From contig JBOZIK010000001.1 in NCBI GenBank assembly GCA_051453625.1, positions 13,754,509-13,789,760 of the forward strand: a stretch of 35,252 bases of DNA, in the 5' to 3' direction. A program made the translations under genes and the position numbers. Positions 20,951-30,988 of the stretch are shown one piece after another (the stretch's first letter is position 1; every line of letters starts with the position of its first letter). The notes under the pieces were generated by a model. That model worked only from the letters and a program-made list of their open reading frames with translations. It made no database searches and was not told where the DNA came from. Origin of the DNA: Welwitschia mirabilis. Taxonomy: Eukaryota > Gnetophyta > Gnetopsida > Welwitschiales.

Positions 20951-21575
20951 GCGTCTTTATCGAGGGAAACCTATAAATAAGTATTTCTACCATGTTCATA
21001 GTTTCATTGAAGTATTCTTTATATAATTTCAACCACTATCCACTGTTGTCTATTAACTTTTTAAATCTCCTTAGTCTCTAAGTCTAAAATCTCAACTAAG
21101 CCATTAGAATGCACTTTCTCTATAAGGTAATGACCTAACCATTTAGAATTCAACTTATTATTCAAAANNNNNNNNNNNNNNNNNNNNNNNNNNNNNNNNN
21201 NNNNNNNNNNNNNNNNNNNNNNNNNNNNNNNNNNNNNNNNNNNNNNNNNNNNNNNNNNNNNNNNNNNAAATCTCCTTAGTCTCTAAGTCTAAAATCTTAA
21301 CTAATACATTAGAATGCACTTTCTCTTTAAGGTAATGACCTAATCATTTAGAATTCAACTTATTATTCAAAAGGTATACTTGAGTGTTGTATAAAAGAAC
21401 AAATTGATTGAGTTCAAACTTTTTATGAAATATCTTTTTATCATGTTTAAAATTTTCTTGGGATTTATGAATTAACTGACAATGTATAGTAAGAGTTTAT
21501 TTTTCATAAAGATAACCTAAATGGGCTAATATATGTTTAAGTTTTCATAAAGATTCACAAGATTAAGTTGATGAA
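20951..21575 (-). pseudogene. G2 integrase C-terminal domain
   Basis: This is the DNA-binding end of integrase, which inserts the element into the chromosome. After the gap, 21575-21268 reads CQLIHKSQENFKHDKKIF, then KFELNQFVLLYNTQVYL and LNSKWLG. Before the gap, 21165-20951 repeats LNNKLNSKWLGHYLIEKV and continues HSNGLVEILDLETKEI*KVN. The G-[PH]-[YF] core and its spacing are those of the gypsy GPY/F module, with His at the usual Pro. No chromodomain follows. The two copies of LNSKW reflect the repeated gap flanks (21060-21167 and 21268-21371). Stops are few, so this is one of the better-kept parts of G2. Confidence 0.82.
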
Positions 21576-22172
21576 NNNNNNNNNNNNNNNNNNNNNNNNN
21601 NNNNNNNNNNNNNNNNNNNNNNNNNNNNNNNNNNNNNNNNNNNNNNNNNNNNNNNNNNNNNNNNNNNNNNNNNNNNNNNNNNNNNNNNNNNNNNNNNNNN
21701 NNNNNNNNNNNNNNNNNNNNNNNNNNNNNNNNNNNNNNNNNNNNNNNNNNNNNNNNNNNNNNNNNNNNNNNNNNNNNNNNNNNNNNNNNNNNNNNNNNNN
21801 NNNNNNNNNNNNNNNNNNNNNNNNNNNNNNNNNNNNNNNNNNNNNNNNNNNNNNNNNNNNNNNNNNNNNNNNNNNNNNNNNNNNNNNNNNNNNNNNNNNN
21901 NNNNNNNNNNNNNNNNNNNNNNNNNNNNNNNNNNNNNNNNNNNNNNNNNNNNNNNNNNNNNNNNNNNNNNNNNNNNNNNNNNNNNNNNNNNNNNNNNNNN
22001 NNNNNNNNNNNNNNNNNNNNNNNNNNNNNNNNNNNNNNNNNNNNNNNNNNNNNNNNNNNNNNNNNNNNNNNNNNNNNNNNNNNNNNNNNNNNNNNNNNNN
22101 NNNNNNNNNNNNNNNNNNNNNNNNNNNNNNNNNNNNNNNNNNNNNNNNNNNNNNNNNNNNNNNNNNNNNNNN
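21576..22172. other. 597-base gap over the integrase core
   Basis: All N. It lies between the zinc-finger part (22173-22500) and the C-terminal part (21268-21575) of integrase, where the DDE catalytic core belongs. The size fits a core domain of about 200 codons, and it differs from the fixed 100-N gaps, so it may be an estimated length. Open frames reported across it would be empty. Confidence 0.9.
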
Positions 22173-23008
22173 ATCAAAGGAATATCAAAAAAGAGTAGGT
22201 TAATAAAAACTAAAATGGAGAATTTTTATAGCTATTTTATGTCCACTAAAGTATCTTTCACAAACATCATTATAATAAAGATGAAGGATGTTAAATATTT
22301 TCCAATTAGGCACAGATTTTCTCATAATTTAGTCTTTATACCTATGATACAAATGTGGCTCTATCCACTCATAGCCATCTATTTTATGAAAAAAAGATTT
22401 GTGTTGATTATGAATCTAATGTTACGGTGTTTTAATGATTGCAAGGTAGTTAATAATATCAACATACCAAGAAGGAGGTAAGAAGAAGATAGAGTAAAAT
22501 GTTACTCATCAAGAAAAATCATCATTAATAATGTAAGCATCAAGAGGATAAGAAAGTCGAGATAAATGATTAGTAATAAAATTATGCTTATCTAATTTAT
22601 CTATGATGGTTAAATTAAACTCTTACATAAGGAGGATTCATGTAATCAAAGGAGCACTAGCGTATTTCTTAGTCATGAGGTAACAAATAGCAACATAATC
22701 AGTATAAACATTAATATAAAAGCCTAAAATATAATTTCTAAGAGAATCAAGACAAAAGATAATGGCTAGTATTTATTTCTTTGTAGTGGTATAATTCATT
22801 TGAACTATAGAAAAATATTTGCTATGATAAGATGTAACTTTAAAATCATTTTCATGTTTCTAACAAAGTATCCCATCCATGACAAAATTACTTGCATCAC
22901 ACATTACTGCAAAGTTTTTTTCCTAATCAGATCCCATTACTATAGAAACATAAGAAAGTTTATGTTTAACCTATCAAAAGCAATTTTACAAGATTCATTC
23001 CATTCAAA
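22173..23008 (-). pseudogene. G2 RNase H and integrase N-terminus
   Basis: On the minus strand RNase H begins FEWNESCKIAFDRLN near 23008, keeps CDASN with the first catalytic Asp, then has MNYTTTKK*ILAIIF, where a stop replaces the expected catalytic Glu, YINVYTDYVAICYLMTKK with the next Asp, and TIIDKLDKHN and NHLSRLS near its end. INDDFS and YVDIINYLAI mark the junction to integrase. The integrase zinc-binding part reads YYNDVCERYFSGHKIAIK: the two expected ligand His are Tyr (22272-22274 and 22251-22253, CAT/CAC to TAT/TAC). It ends FY*PTLF before the gap. This junction is diagnostic for the Athila/Tat group. Confidence 0.87.
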
Positions 23009-24335
23009 TTTAATTTCTTTCTCTAGTAACAATTGAACAGGTTTATAAATATTAGCATAATCATAAATAAGCTAATAGTAAAAACCAAAATGATTAAGAA
23101 AAGATATAACCTTTTTAACATTTGTAGGAGGATTTAAATTTTGAATAATACCAACTTTTAAAGCATTCATCCTAATACCCTCTTTCGAGATATGGTGATC
23201 TAAAACAATTCCACTTTTAACAAAAAATAAACTTTTTTCCCAACTTAAATGTAGGCCACTAAAAATGTAATGATCAAGGACTTTATCTAATCATTTTAAG
23301 ATTTATTCAAATGTTTCAACAAAAATAGAAAAGTTATCCTAAAAATCTTAATTGATTCCTTAANNNNNNNNNNNNNNNNNNNNNNNNNNNNNNNNNNNNN
23401 NNNNNNNNNNNNNNNNNNNNNNNNNNNNNNNNNNNNNNNNNNNNNNNNNNNNNNNNNNNNNNNAATTTCCTCTTTTGAGATATGATGATCTAAAACAATT
23501 CTACTTTAACAAAAAAAAAAAAAATTTTTTTTCCCAACTTACATGTAGGCCACTAAAAATGCAATGGTCAAGGACTTTATGTAATCATTTTAATATTTAT
23601 TCAAATGTTTCATCAAAAATAGAAAAGTTATCCTAAAAATCGTAATAGAGTCTTTAAGCATATCAAAAATATTCCCATCATAGCACATTAAAAAGTACTG
23701 GGAGTATTACAAAGTCTGAAAGGCGTGTGTCAAAAAGCAAAAGTACTAAAAGAAGAAGTAAAAATGGTTTTGTCTTGCTTTTTATTAGTAATGTAAACCT
23801 AGTTTTAGCCACTATAACTATTAAGAAAATAGTAAAACGTATGACCTTGAATCCTATCAAGTATTTAATTAAGAAAAGTTAAAGGACAGTGGCTTTTTTT
23901 AGTTGCTTTGTTTAGCTTTCTAAAGTCTATGCACATCCTCCATTTTCAATCTTTCTTAGGGACTACTATTCAGGAGCTAACCCACTTACTATTAACTATT
24001 AAATAAATTATTCCAGTAACCATTCATTTTATGATTTCATCTTTAACAACTTGTTTACGGATTAGATTAAGTCTACATTAGGGCTACCTACTAGATTTTG
24101 CATTTTCTTTAACGTAGATTTTATATTAGATAATTAAGATAGGAATAGTTAATAAATCATTATGAAACCAAGTGAATGCATTTATCTTATATTATGAAAG
24201 AGAGATCAAACATGATCCTTATTAAGGGATAAGATTTATATTAATGATTAAAGGTTTGNNNNNNNNCTATTCAGAAAAATGTATTTCAGTACACTGTATG
24301 AGGTTTCAGATTCAGATTTAAATTTAGGTTTTAAT
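23009..24335 (-). pseudogene. G2 reverse transcriptase
   Basis: On the minus strand, from about 24050, the frame reads GIIYLIVNSKWVSS, KWRMCIDFRKLNKATKK (intact), then near 23850-23640 IQGHTFYYFLNSYSG, FSTFAF*HTPFRLCNTPS and TF*CAMMGIF. The catalytic box at 23624-23638 reads F-stop-D-N-F: the Met position is a stop and the second catalytic Asp is Asn. A second copy of the same box with the same changes lies at 23330-23344, because the flanks of the gap 23364-23463 repeat (23173-23363 and 23464-23655). RT of G1 shows different damage, so the two copies decayed separately. A short 8-N gap lies at 24259-24266. Confidence 0.85.
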
Positions 24336-24590
24336 TTTTTGTAAAATTTTTAGAAAATTCTTCTATTATCTTAGATTGTCATTCAGATATTAATAGTGGA
24401 TGACCATTCTTAAAATAGGAAATCTCAGTTCTATTAAAATATTGGACTTATGCACAGTTGATAAACTTAGACTTCTACTCTCTAGATTAAAAAAATCAAT
24501 TTCTAGATGGGGAAAATTAAGTTAATCTTCAAAAATACATAAGTTGTTTAATTCTGATTGATCATCAAACAAAGTTGATTCATGAAGCAT
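24336..24590 (-). other. G2 protease-RT linker
   Basis: Decayed connecting sequence with no recognisable motif, matching the same position in G1 (3641-3920). Confidence 0.4.
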
Positions 24591-26000
24591 GGATCACCTC
24601 TCCTGAAGTGGACAATGTTGTAAAAATAAAGTTAGCTTTATTTCTTCCTCCACACTTAAATCATTTCCTAAATCTTTTTTAGAAGCATAAAAAACTCTTA
24701 TTAAAGACTTCTTATTTCCAAAATGACACTTTATCAAACCAATTCTGATATCTATAATACAGTGGGATATTACATAGAAAACTCTACCTAGAAGTAAAGG
24801 ATAACCACTGTTGTGCTCAACTTCTATAATACTAACATTAATAGGGTAGAAAGGTTTTTTTATCTAAATGACAAAATCCTTAATTATACTTAATAGTTTC
24901 TTCATAGATGTATTAGCTAGGTCTTAAAGAATTCATGTAGATTCTACTCTATATTCTAACCCAAGTTTCTGATAAAGTTATAAGGATATAAGATTGACAC
25001 TAGCTTCAATATCTATCAAGGATTTCTTAATCTTTTGANNNNNNNNNNNNNNNNNNNNNNNNNNNNNNNNNNNNNNNNNNNNNNNNNNNNNNNNNNNNNN
25101 NNNNNNNNNNNNNNNNNNNNNNNNNNNNNNNNNNNNNNNNNNNNNNNNNNNNNNNNNNNNNNNNNNNNNNNNNNNNNNNNNNNNNNNNNNNNNNNNNNNN
25201 NNNNNNNNNNNNNNNNNNNNNNNNNNNNNNNNNNNNNNNNNNNNNNNNNNNNNNNNNNNNNNNNNNNNNNNNNNNNNNNNNNNNNNNNNNNNNNNNNNNN
25301 NNNNNNNNNNNNNNNNNNNNNNNNNNNNNNNNNNNNNNNNNNNNNNNNNNNNNNNNNNNNNNNNNCATCTCTCCTGAAGTGGACGATGTTGTAAAAATAA
25401 AGTTAGCTTTATTTATTCCTCCATACTTAAATCATTTTCTAAATATCTTTTAGCAGCATAAAAAACTCTTATTAAAGACTTTTATTTCTAAAATAACACT
25501 TCATCAAACTAATTATTATATCTATAATACAGTGGGATATTGCACAAAAAACTTTACCTAGAAGTAAAGGATAACCACCATTGTGCTTAACTTCTATAAT
25601 AATAACATCAATAGGGTAGAAAGGTTTTTTTAATCTAAATGACCAAATCCTTAATTATACTTAATGGTTTCTTCATAGATGTATTATCTAGGTCTTAAAG
25701 AATTCATGTAGGTTCTACTCCATATTCTAACCCAAGTTTCTGATAAAGTTGTAAGGATATAATATTGACACTAGCTTCAATATCTATCAAGGATTTNNNN
25801 NNNNNNNNNNNNNNNNNNNNNNNNNNNNNNNNNNNNNNNNNNNNNNNNNNNNNNNNNNNNNNNNNNNNNNNNNNNNNNNNNNNNNNNNNNNNNNNNCTGA
25901 TAAAGTTATAAGGATATAAGATTGACACTAGCTTCAATATCTATCTAGGATTTCTTAATCTTTTGATTTTCTTCTAAAGTGATACTTACAGTTGCTACCT
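24591..26000 (-). pseudogene. G2 aspartic protease (shown two to three times across gaps)
   Basis: The protease matures the polyprotein. Near 25945 the minus strand reads SLIDIEASVNI; the gap 25797-25896 follows, and the region repeats at 25796-25700 as SLIDIEASVNIISLQLYQKL. Further down are KPFYPIDVIIIEVKHNGGY and the C-terminal ISHCIID, with one frame change. The segment 24595-25038, on the far side of the 327-N gap, repeats the same protease. The catalytic Asp is kept (D-I-E-A-S, 25927-25941), but the usual Gly is Glu in every copy, as in G1. One protease gene was probably present; the extra copies follow the pattern of repeated gap flanks. Confidence 0.78.
25039..25365. other. 327-base gap inside the G2 protease region
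   Basis: All N. About 430 bases on the left (24595-25038) and right (25366-25796) are the same protease sequence. The gap may be a placement artefact between two versions of one locus. Confidence 0.85.
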
Positions 26001-28660
26001 CTAGATCCTTAAAATTTGGATATTTTTAACAAATTGAGTTGTTAATGGATTGAGCTAAGAAGACTTTATTAGAGATGGTTTATTTTTGCTTCCTCCTAAT
26101 TAGGTCTTTTCATAACTTAGAATANNNNNNNNNNNNNNNNNNNNNNNNNNNNNNNNNNNNNNNNNNNNNNNNNNNNNNNNNNNNNNNNNNNNNNNNNNNN
26201 NNNNNNNNNNNNNNNNNNNNNNNNTTACAGTTGCTACCTCTAGATCCTTAAACTTTGAATATTTTTAACAAATTGAGTTGTTAATGGATTAAGCTAGGAA
26301 GAATTTATTAGAGATGATTCATTTTTGCTTCCTCCTAATTAGGTCTTTTCATAACTTAGAATACTTTAGTTATCTTATAAAAGTTTTCAAAATAGTAAGT
26401 TAATGCTTATAATTTGCATTAAAAATTTTAGACGATCATCAAAAATAAGATTGATATTTAATCTATCAAGCCATGGGGTAGCAAGTTTTTACATGAAGAA
26501 TTTTTCTTTTTGTTACTTAATGGAGAAGGGAAAAAATAATTTTCTAAGATTTTTATGTCCTCTTCTTTATCATTTTTATTACTCTGTGATGTGAAAGCCT
26601 CATGGGTGGGAGGAGTTATGTCATTTCCACTTCTTATCACTACCTTACAATCCTTTTTTACTTTCTTTGGGTTTAGTAAATATTGAATGGTAAGAGATCC
26701 TTGTCATCTTTAGTTAGCAAGCATAGTTTATTGTAAAATACTCACAAGGTTTTAAATGTTGGAGTTTGTTCTTTCTTGTGTTTTTCTCAACTCTTCAATG
26801 AAAGTCCTAAGAGGATCACTTTGGTTTTGAGAGTTGGATTATCTTGCTTGATTGTTTAAGTTGTTAGATTAGAAGTTCATGTTCTCAATTATTTTCTTAA
26901 ATGGTTTGAAGTTAGAATGGTTTATTCGAAAATTTTTAAAATTGAGGTGTTCACTTTTCTTAGGTTAAAAGTTGTGATTTTGGACTTGTCTTTTATTTTA
27001 ATTTTAGTTATAGTTTGAAGACCTCTGGTTGAAAGCATATTCTTTCTTAAAAACTCTTTCTTTGTAAGTTGGAAGCANNNNNNNNNNNNNNNNNNNNNNN
27101 NNNNNNNNNNNNNNNNNNNNNNNNNNNNNNNNNNNNNNNNNNNNNNNNNNNNNNNNNNNNNNNNNNNNNNNNNNNNNAAGTTAGAATGGTTTATTTGAAA
27201 ATTTTTAAAATTGAGTTGTTCAGTTACCTTAGGTTAAAAGTTATGATTTTGGACTTGTCTTTTATTTTAATTTTAGTTGTAGTTTGAAGACCTTTTATTG
27301 AAAGGATATGCTTTCTTAAAAACTCTTTCTTTATAAGTTGGAAGAAAAGGACATTCTTTAGTAACATGATAACTATCCTTGCATAAATCACATGTAGGAG
27401 TTATAAATACACTCTTTTTAGTTACCACTTTTCCAAGGTTGAGGTAAAATATTTTATAATATTTGATGGTTCATTTTTTATTCTTATTTCTTCTTTTTCA
27501 TGTTTTACTTCCTTAAGATCCTTAATGATGTGGCCTATAGTTTAGTTTTATCTAGATGATGGTTTAGGCCAAGTTTGACTTACTTCTACTAACTTTTCCA
27601 ATACTTTCCAAGAATTTTCTAAAGTTAAGTTTAATAAATTGNNNNNNNNNNNNNNNNNNNNNNNNNNNNNNNNNNNNNNNNNNNNNNNNNNNNNNNNNNN
27701 NNNNNNNNNNNNNNNNNNNNNNNNNNNNNNNNNNNNNNNNNATACTAAGCCTAATTGCAATTTCCTATTTATAGCATTGATTACTTTTGAAGTGCAAATT
27801 TAGGCCACCAACACACATGTAGGAGCTATAAATACAATTTTTTTAGTTACCACTTTTCCAAGGTTAAGGTAAAATATTTTATGATATTTGATGGTTTATT
27901 TTTTATTCTTATTTCTTCTTTTTCATGTTTTACTTCCTTAATATCCTTAATGATGTGGCCTATAGTTTAATTTTATCTAAATGAGGGTTTAGGCCAAGTT
28001 TGACTTACTTCTACTAACTCTTCTAACACTTTCAAAGCATTTTCTAAAGTTAAGTTCAATAAATTGCCTTCACATGAAAAATCAACTAGTTACTTTATTT
28101 GACTGTTTAATCCACTGTAAAAATGATCTATTAATACTTATTGTGAAAAGGCATCTATAGGATTCTAATGTAAATAAATGAAAAATATCTCATAGGTAGA
28201 GGCATAGTCTTCATTAGGCATTTATTGAAAGTTCATTACTTCTTTCTTTTATTTTTTAATAGTGGTTTCACTCATGAATCTTATTATGAAGGATTATTAA
28301 ACTTAACTTCATGATTTAAAGCTTTCATAAGGAATTCTTCTTAACCATAAGCTAATTTACCTTTTAAAGTGATGGGAAGTATGATCATTTTACTTATTTA
28401 TTTTTTACTGTTTCTGGAGGGAATCACTAATTGTTCTTTGTTGATAACATGTTGCAATGGATCTATGAGGTTTACCATTAAAAATAGAATAAGTGTTTAA
28501 GTTTCTAAGCTTAACATCATCACTAGGAGGTAAGTTAAAGGGGACTTGGATTTCACATTTCTTATTGGAAATTAAATCTTTAAGGATGACATTGGATTTG
28601 GTTTAAATAGATGTGGTTATAGGAATTCCAATGATAAGAGGTAAATTTGGTAAAAGAGGT
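26001..28660 (-). pseudogene. G2 gag
   Basis: This encodes capsid and nucleocapsid. The N-terminal part near 28610-28450 reads SNVILKDLISNKKCEIQ and KLRNLNTYSIFNGK, matching G1. The capsid part near 28230-27990 reads NEDYASTYEIFF, then DHFYSGLNSQIK*LVDFS and GNLLNLTLENALKVLEELV, with very few stops, followed by EVSQTWPKPS. The zinc knuckle at 27351-27392 is intact. Downstream, 26001-26700 is the poorly conserved link to protease. Gaps at 26125-26224, 27078-27177 and 27642-27741 have repeated flanks, so parts appear twice. This is the best-preserved gene of the element after the extra ORF. The start codon is not clear. Confidence 0.82.
27351..27392 (-). other. intact CCHC zinc knuckle of G2 gag
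   Basis: Fourteen codons read CDLCKDSYHVTKEC, a complete CX2CX4HX4C box that binds element RNA. The G1 equivalent (5257-5298) has lost the first and last Cys. Confidence 0.88.
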
Positions 28661-29345
28661 CTCTTTTATTTTTTTAATGAGGTAGACGTGGTTGAAAATT
28701 AAAAGCTATCATCAATACAATGTTTTGAAAAAATTAGATAGTATTGGAATTTCTAAATTTTTCATACCTTTGTTGTGCTTACATAAGTTAGATTCAAGGT
28801 CAGTTAAACCTTCTCAGATATTTTCCTTAATAAATACCTACTCTCTTTGGTATTTTTATTTCTTACTATATTTTACCATACATGCTTAGTTTCAAATGCA
28901 TAGAGTGTTATCTCTGAAGTTATGTAGACAGTAATCTAGATGATAGAAATAGAAAAAAACATAAAAAATGGAAAATGNNNNNNNNNNNNNNNNNNNNNNN
29001 NNNNNNNNNNNNNNNNNNNNNNNNNNNNNNNNNNNNNNNNNNNNNNNNNNNNNNNNNNNNNNNNNNNNNNNNNNNNNNNNNNNNNNNNNNNNNNNNNNNN
29101 NNNNNNNNNNCTTATAAAACAAAGGTTGTCATTGCCGCACGTCATCTAGAAGATAAAGTAGATGACAAATATTTTATTACAGAATAGAAAAAAAAACTTT
29201 TCTTTTAAAATAGAAAAACTAATACTATAGAAAGAAGAACCTATGATACTATAGACAAAAGTACAACACTACTATAAGCAAGCACCTAAACTAGAATCCA
29301 AATACTCACTAGAGCAATGATAACTTTTGAACTCCAAGCAACCTT
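28661..29345 (-). other. G2 5' untranslated leader
   Basis: Non-coding sequence between gag and PBS. A gap of 133 N lies at 28978-29110. Palindromic 'catctaga'-type words occur near 28935 and 29133-29163 ('gtcatctagaagataaagta'), as in the G1 leader. The 65-codon plus-strand frame at 28692-28889 is antisense to the gag/leader border and not a gene. Confidence 0.5.
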
Positions 29346-29365
29346 CCCTAACAATGATACTAAAA
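29346..29365 (-). other. G2 primer binding site (tRNA-Asp type), first copy
   Basis: The minus strand reads TTTTAGTATCATTGTTAGGG after the LTR end. The second copy at 29696-29717 reads TTTTAGTATCATTACTAGGG. Both differ from the tRNA-Asp complement (TGGCGCCGTTGCCGGGGA) almost only by G-to-A and C-to-T. Two copies exist because the flanks of the gap 29563-29662 repeat. Confidence 0.75.
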
Positions 29366-30988
29366 TGTTGTGATGCATATTTATGTAATATTACATAATT
29401 AGTTAAATCCTGTTAATCACAAATATATGCATAAACACAATACACTAATATAGATGGGACATGATCCAAATATCGTAATCTATTGAAGGCCCAGACTAGA
29501 GCAAGAGAGTTGATTTCCATAAGAAAAAACTTTGTATTTTAACTATAGAAATAAATTGCAATNNNNNNNNNNNNNNNNNNNNNNNNNNNNNNNNNNNNNN
29601 NNNNNNNNNNNNNNNNNNNNNNNNNNNNNNNNNNNNNNNNNNNNNNNNNNNNNNNNNNNNNNAGAGCAATGACAACTTTTGAACTCCAAGCAACCTTCCC
29701 TAGTAATGATACTAAAATGTTGTGATGCATATTTATGTAATATTACATACTTAGTCAAATCCTATTAATCACAAATATATGCATAAACATAATACACTAA
29801 TACAGATGGGACATGATCCGAATATCATAATCTATTGAAGGCCCAGTCTAGAGAAAGAGATTTGATTTCCATAAGAAAAAACTTTGTATTTTAACTATAG
29901 AAATAAATTGCAATGCATGAAAAGAAAAATGCAACACACTTATGCAAAGCTAATCTAAGAATTTAAAAAATAATGTACTTAAATTAATAATGCACAACCT
30001 TACCAAAGGTTTTTCTCNNNNNNNNNNNNNNNNNNNNNNNNNNNNNNNNNNNNNNNNNNNNNNNNNNNNNNNNNNNNNNNNNNNNNNNNNNNNNNNNNNN
30101 NNNNNNNNNNNNNNNNNCTTTGTATTTTAACTATAGAAATAAATTGCAATGCATGAAAAGAAAAATGAAACACACTTATGCAAAGCTAATCTAAGAATTT
30201 AAAAAATAATGTACTTAAACTAATAATGCACAACCTTAACAAAGGTTTTTCTCATAACCTATATTACTAAAAACTATCATAGGATCAGAAGCAACATAAG
30301 CTATGAGAGTTAAGAATAAACATGCATAGGAATAAAAACAGAAAAGTTTTATACTAGGTCTTGAATAATAACTATGTTACAAAGCAGTCACATCTTAATG
30401 AAGGAAGCTCCACCCAACACCAAGGAAGATATCTCTCAGTAACTACAACGATGGATTTCTAATCCTTCGATTTTGTATCATGAGAATTTCTAGTGCAAAC
30501 AAAGAGAAGCAAGCATTTAGGGTAAGATAAATATTTATTAATACAAAGACATAATAAAACAAATAGACAGTGTGGGTAAAAATCTAATGGTTATGCTAAG
30601 AGAAATAGATAGATAAATAATAGAAGTTAGGTGAATGTCCATTAAGCTATTACAATATTATCATCTAGCTAGTCATCCAAATGATAAAGGAGATGATGCC
30701 ACTTCATAAATGATCCAAGTCATTTGCCAGATTGATTACAATTAGAATTCCTATTAGCATCAATTATTCTATCATTTTTATAGTCATCTAGACAATGAGA
30801 TGGATGATGAGATTTTACAAATGTTCCATCAATACATTAGACTTAATGTTTTACAAGAAGTTTATCTTAGAATGTGAAGCATTAAGAATCGCTCTCCATT
30901 ATCATAAAAATTGAGAATTTACCTCTCTATTATCCTACAAAACCACTCATAATAGCTTATCAAATAAGCATAAGTTGGCAGTACAACA
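29366..30988 (-). repeat. G2 5' LTR
   Basis: In plus-strand view it begins tgttgtgatgcatatttatg (29366, and again 29718 after a gap) and ends gtacaaca at 30988, giving TGTTGT...ACAACA inverted ends. Repeated gap flanks (29312-29562 with 29663-29914; 29881-30017 with 30118-30254) inflate it; counted from 29718 and corrected for the second gap, it is about 1.03 kb, close to the 3' LTR (1.09 kb). No open frame of note. Confidence 0.78.

Larger units (their letters stand above)
14584..30988 (-). mobile_element. G2: nearly complete Athila/Tat-type Ty3/gypsy element
   Basis: Both LTRs and every internal landmark are present in minus-strand order: 5' LTR, PBS, leader, gag, protease, RT, RNase H, integrase, spacer, extra ORF, 3' LTR. 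The shown length of 16.4 kb is inflated by gaps and their duplicated flanks; a true length nearer 13 kb is my rough estimate. The two LTRs differ at roughly one base in seven over the stretch I compared, so the insertion is old. A possible target-site duplication is agtgg at 14582-14586 (if the LTR starts at 14587) against aatgg at 30989-30993, four of five matching. It is the same family as G1. All domains are broken by stops. Confidence 0.82.

Noticed and set aside
21563-22203. Open frames of over 200 codons on both strands
   Set aside because: They consist of N positions in the 597-base gap and carry no sequence information.
22215-22481. 88-codon plus-strand open frame
   Set aside because: It is antisense to the G2 integrase zinc-finger region and shows no motif of its own.
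24595-25796. Tandem duplicated protease genes
   Set aside because: The copies end at N gaps and match the general pattern of repeated gap flanks, so one protease is more likely.
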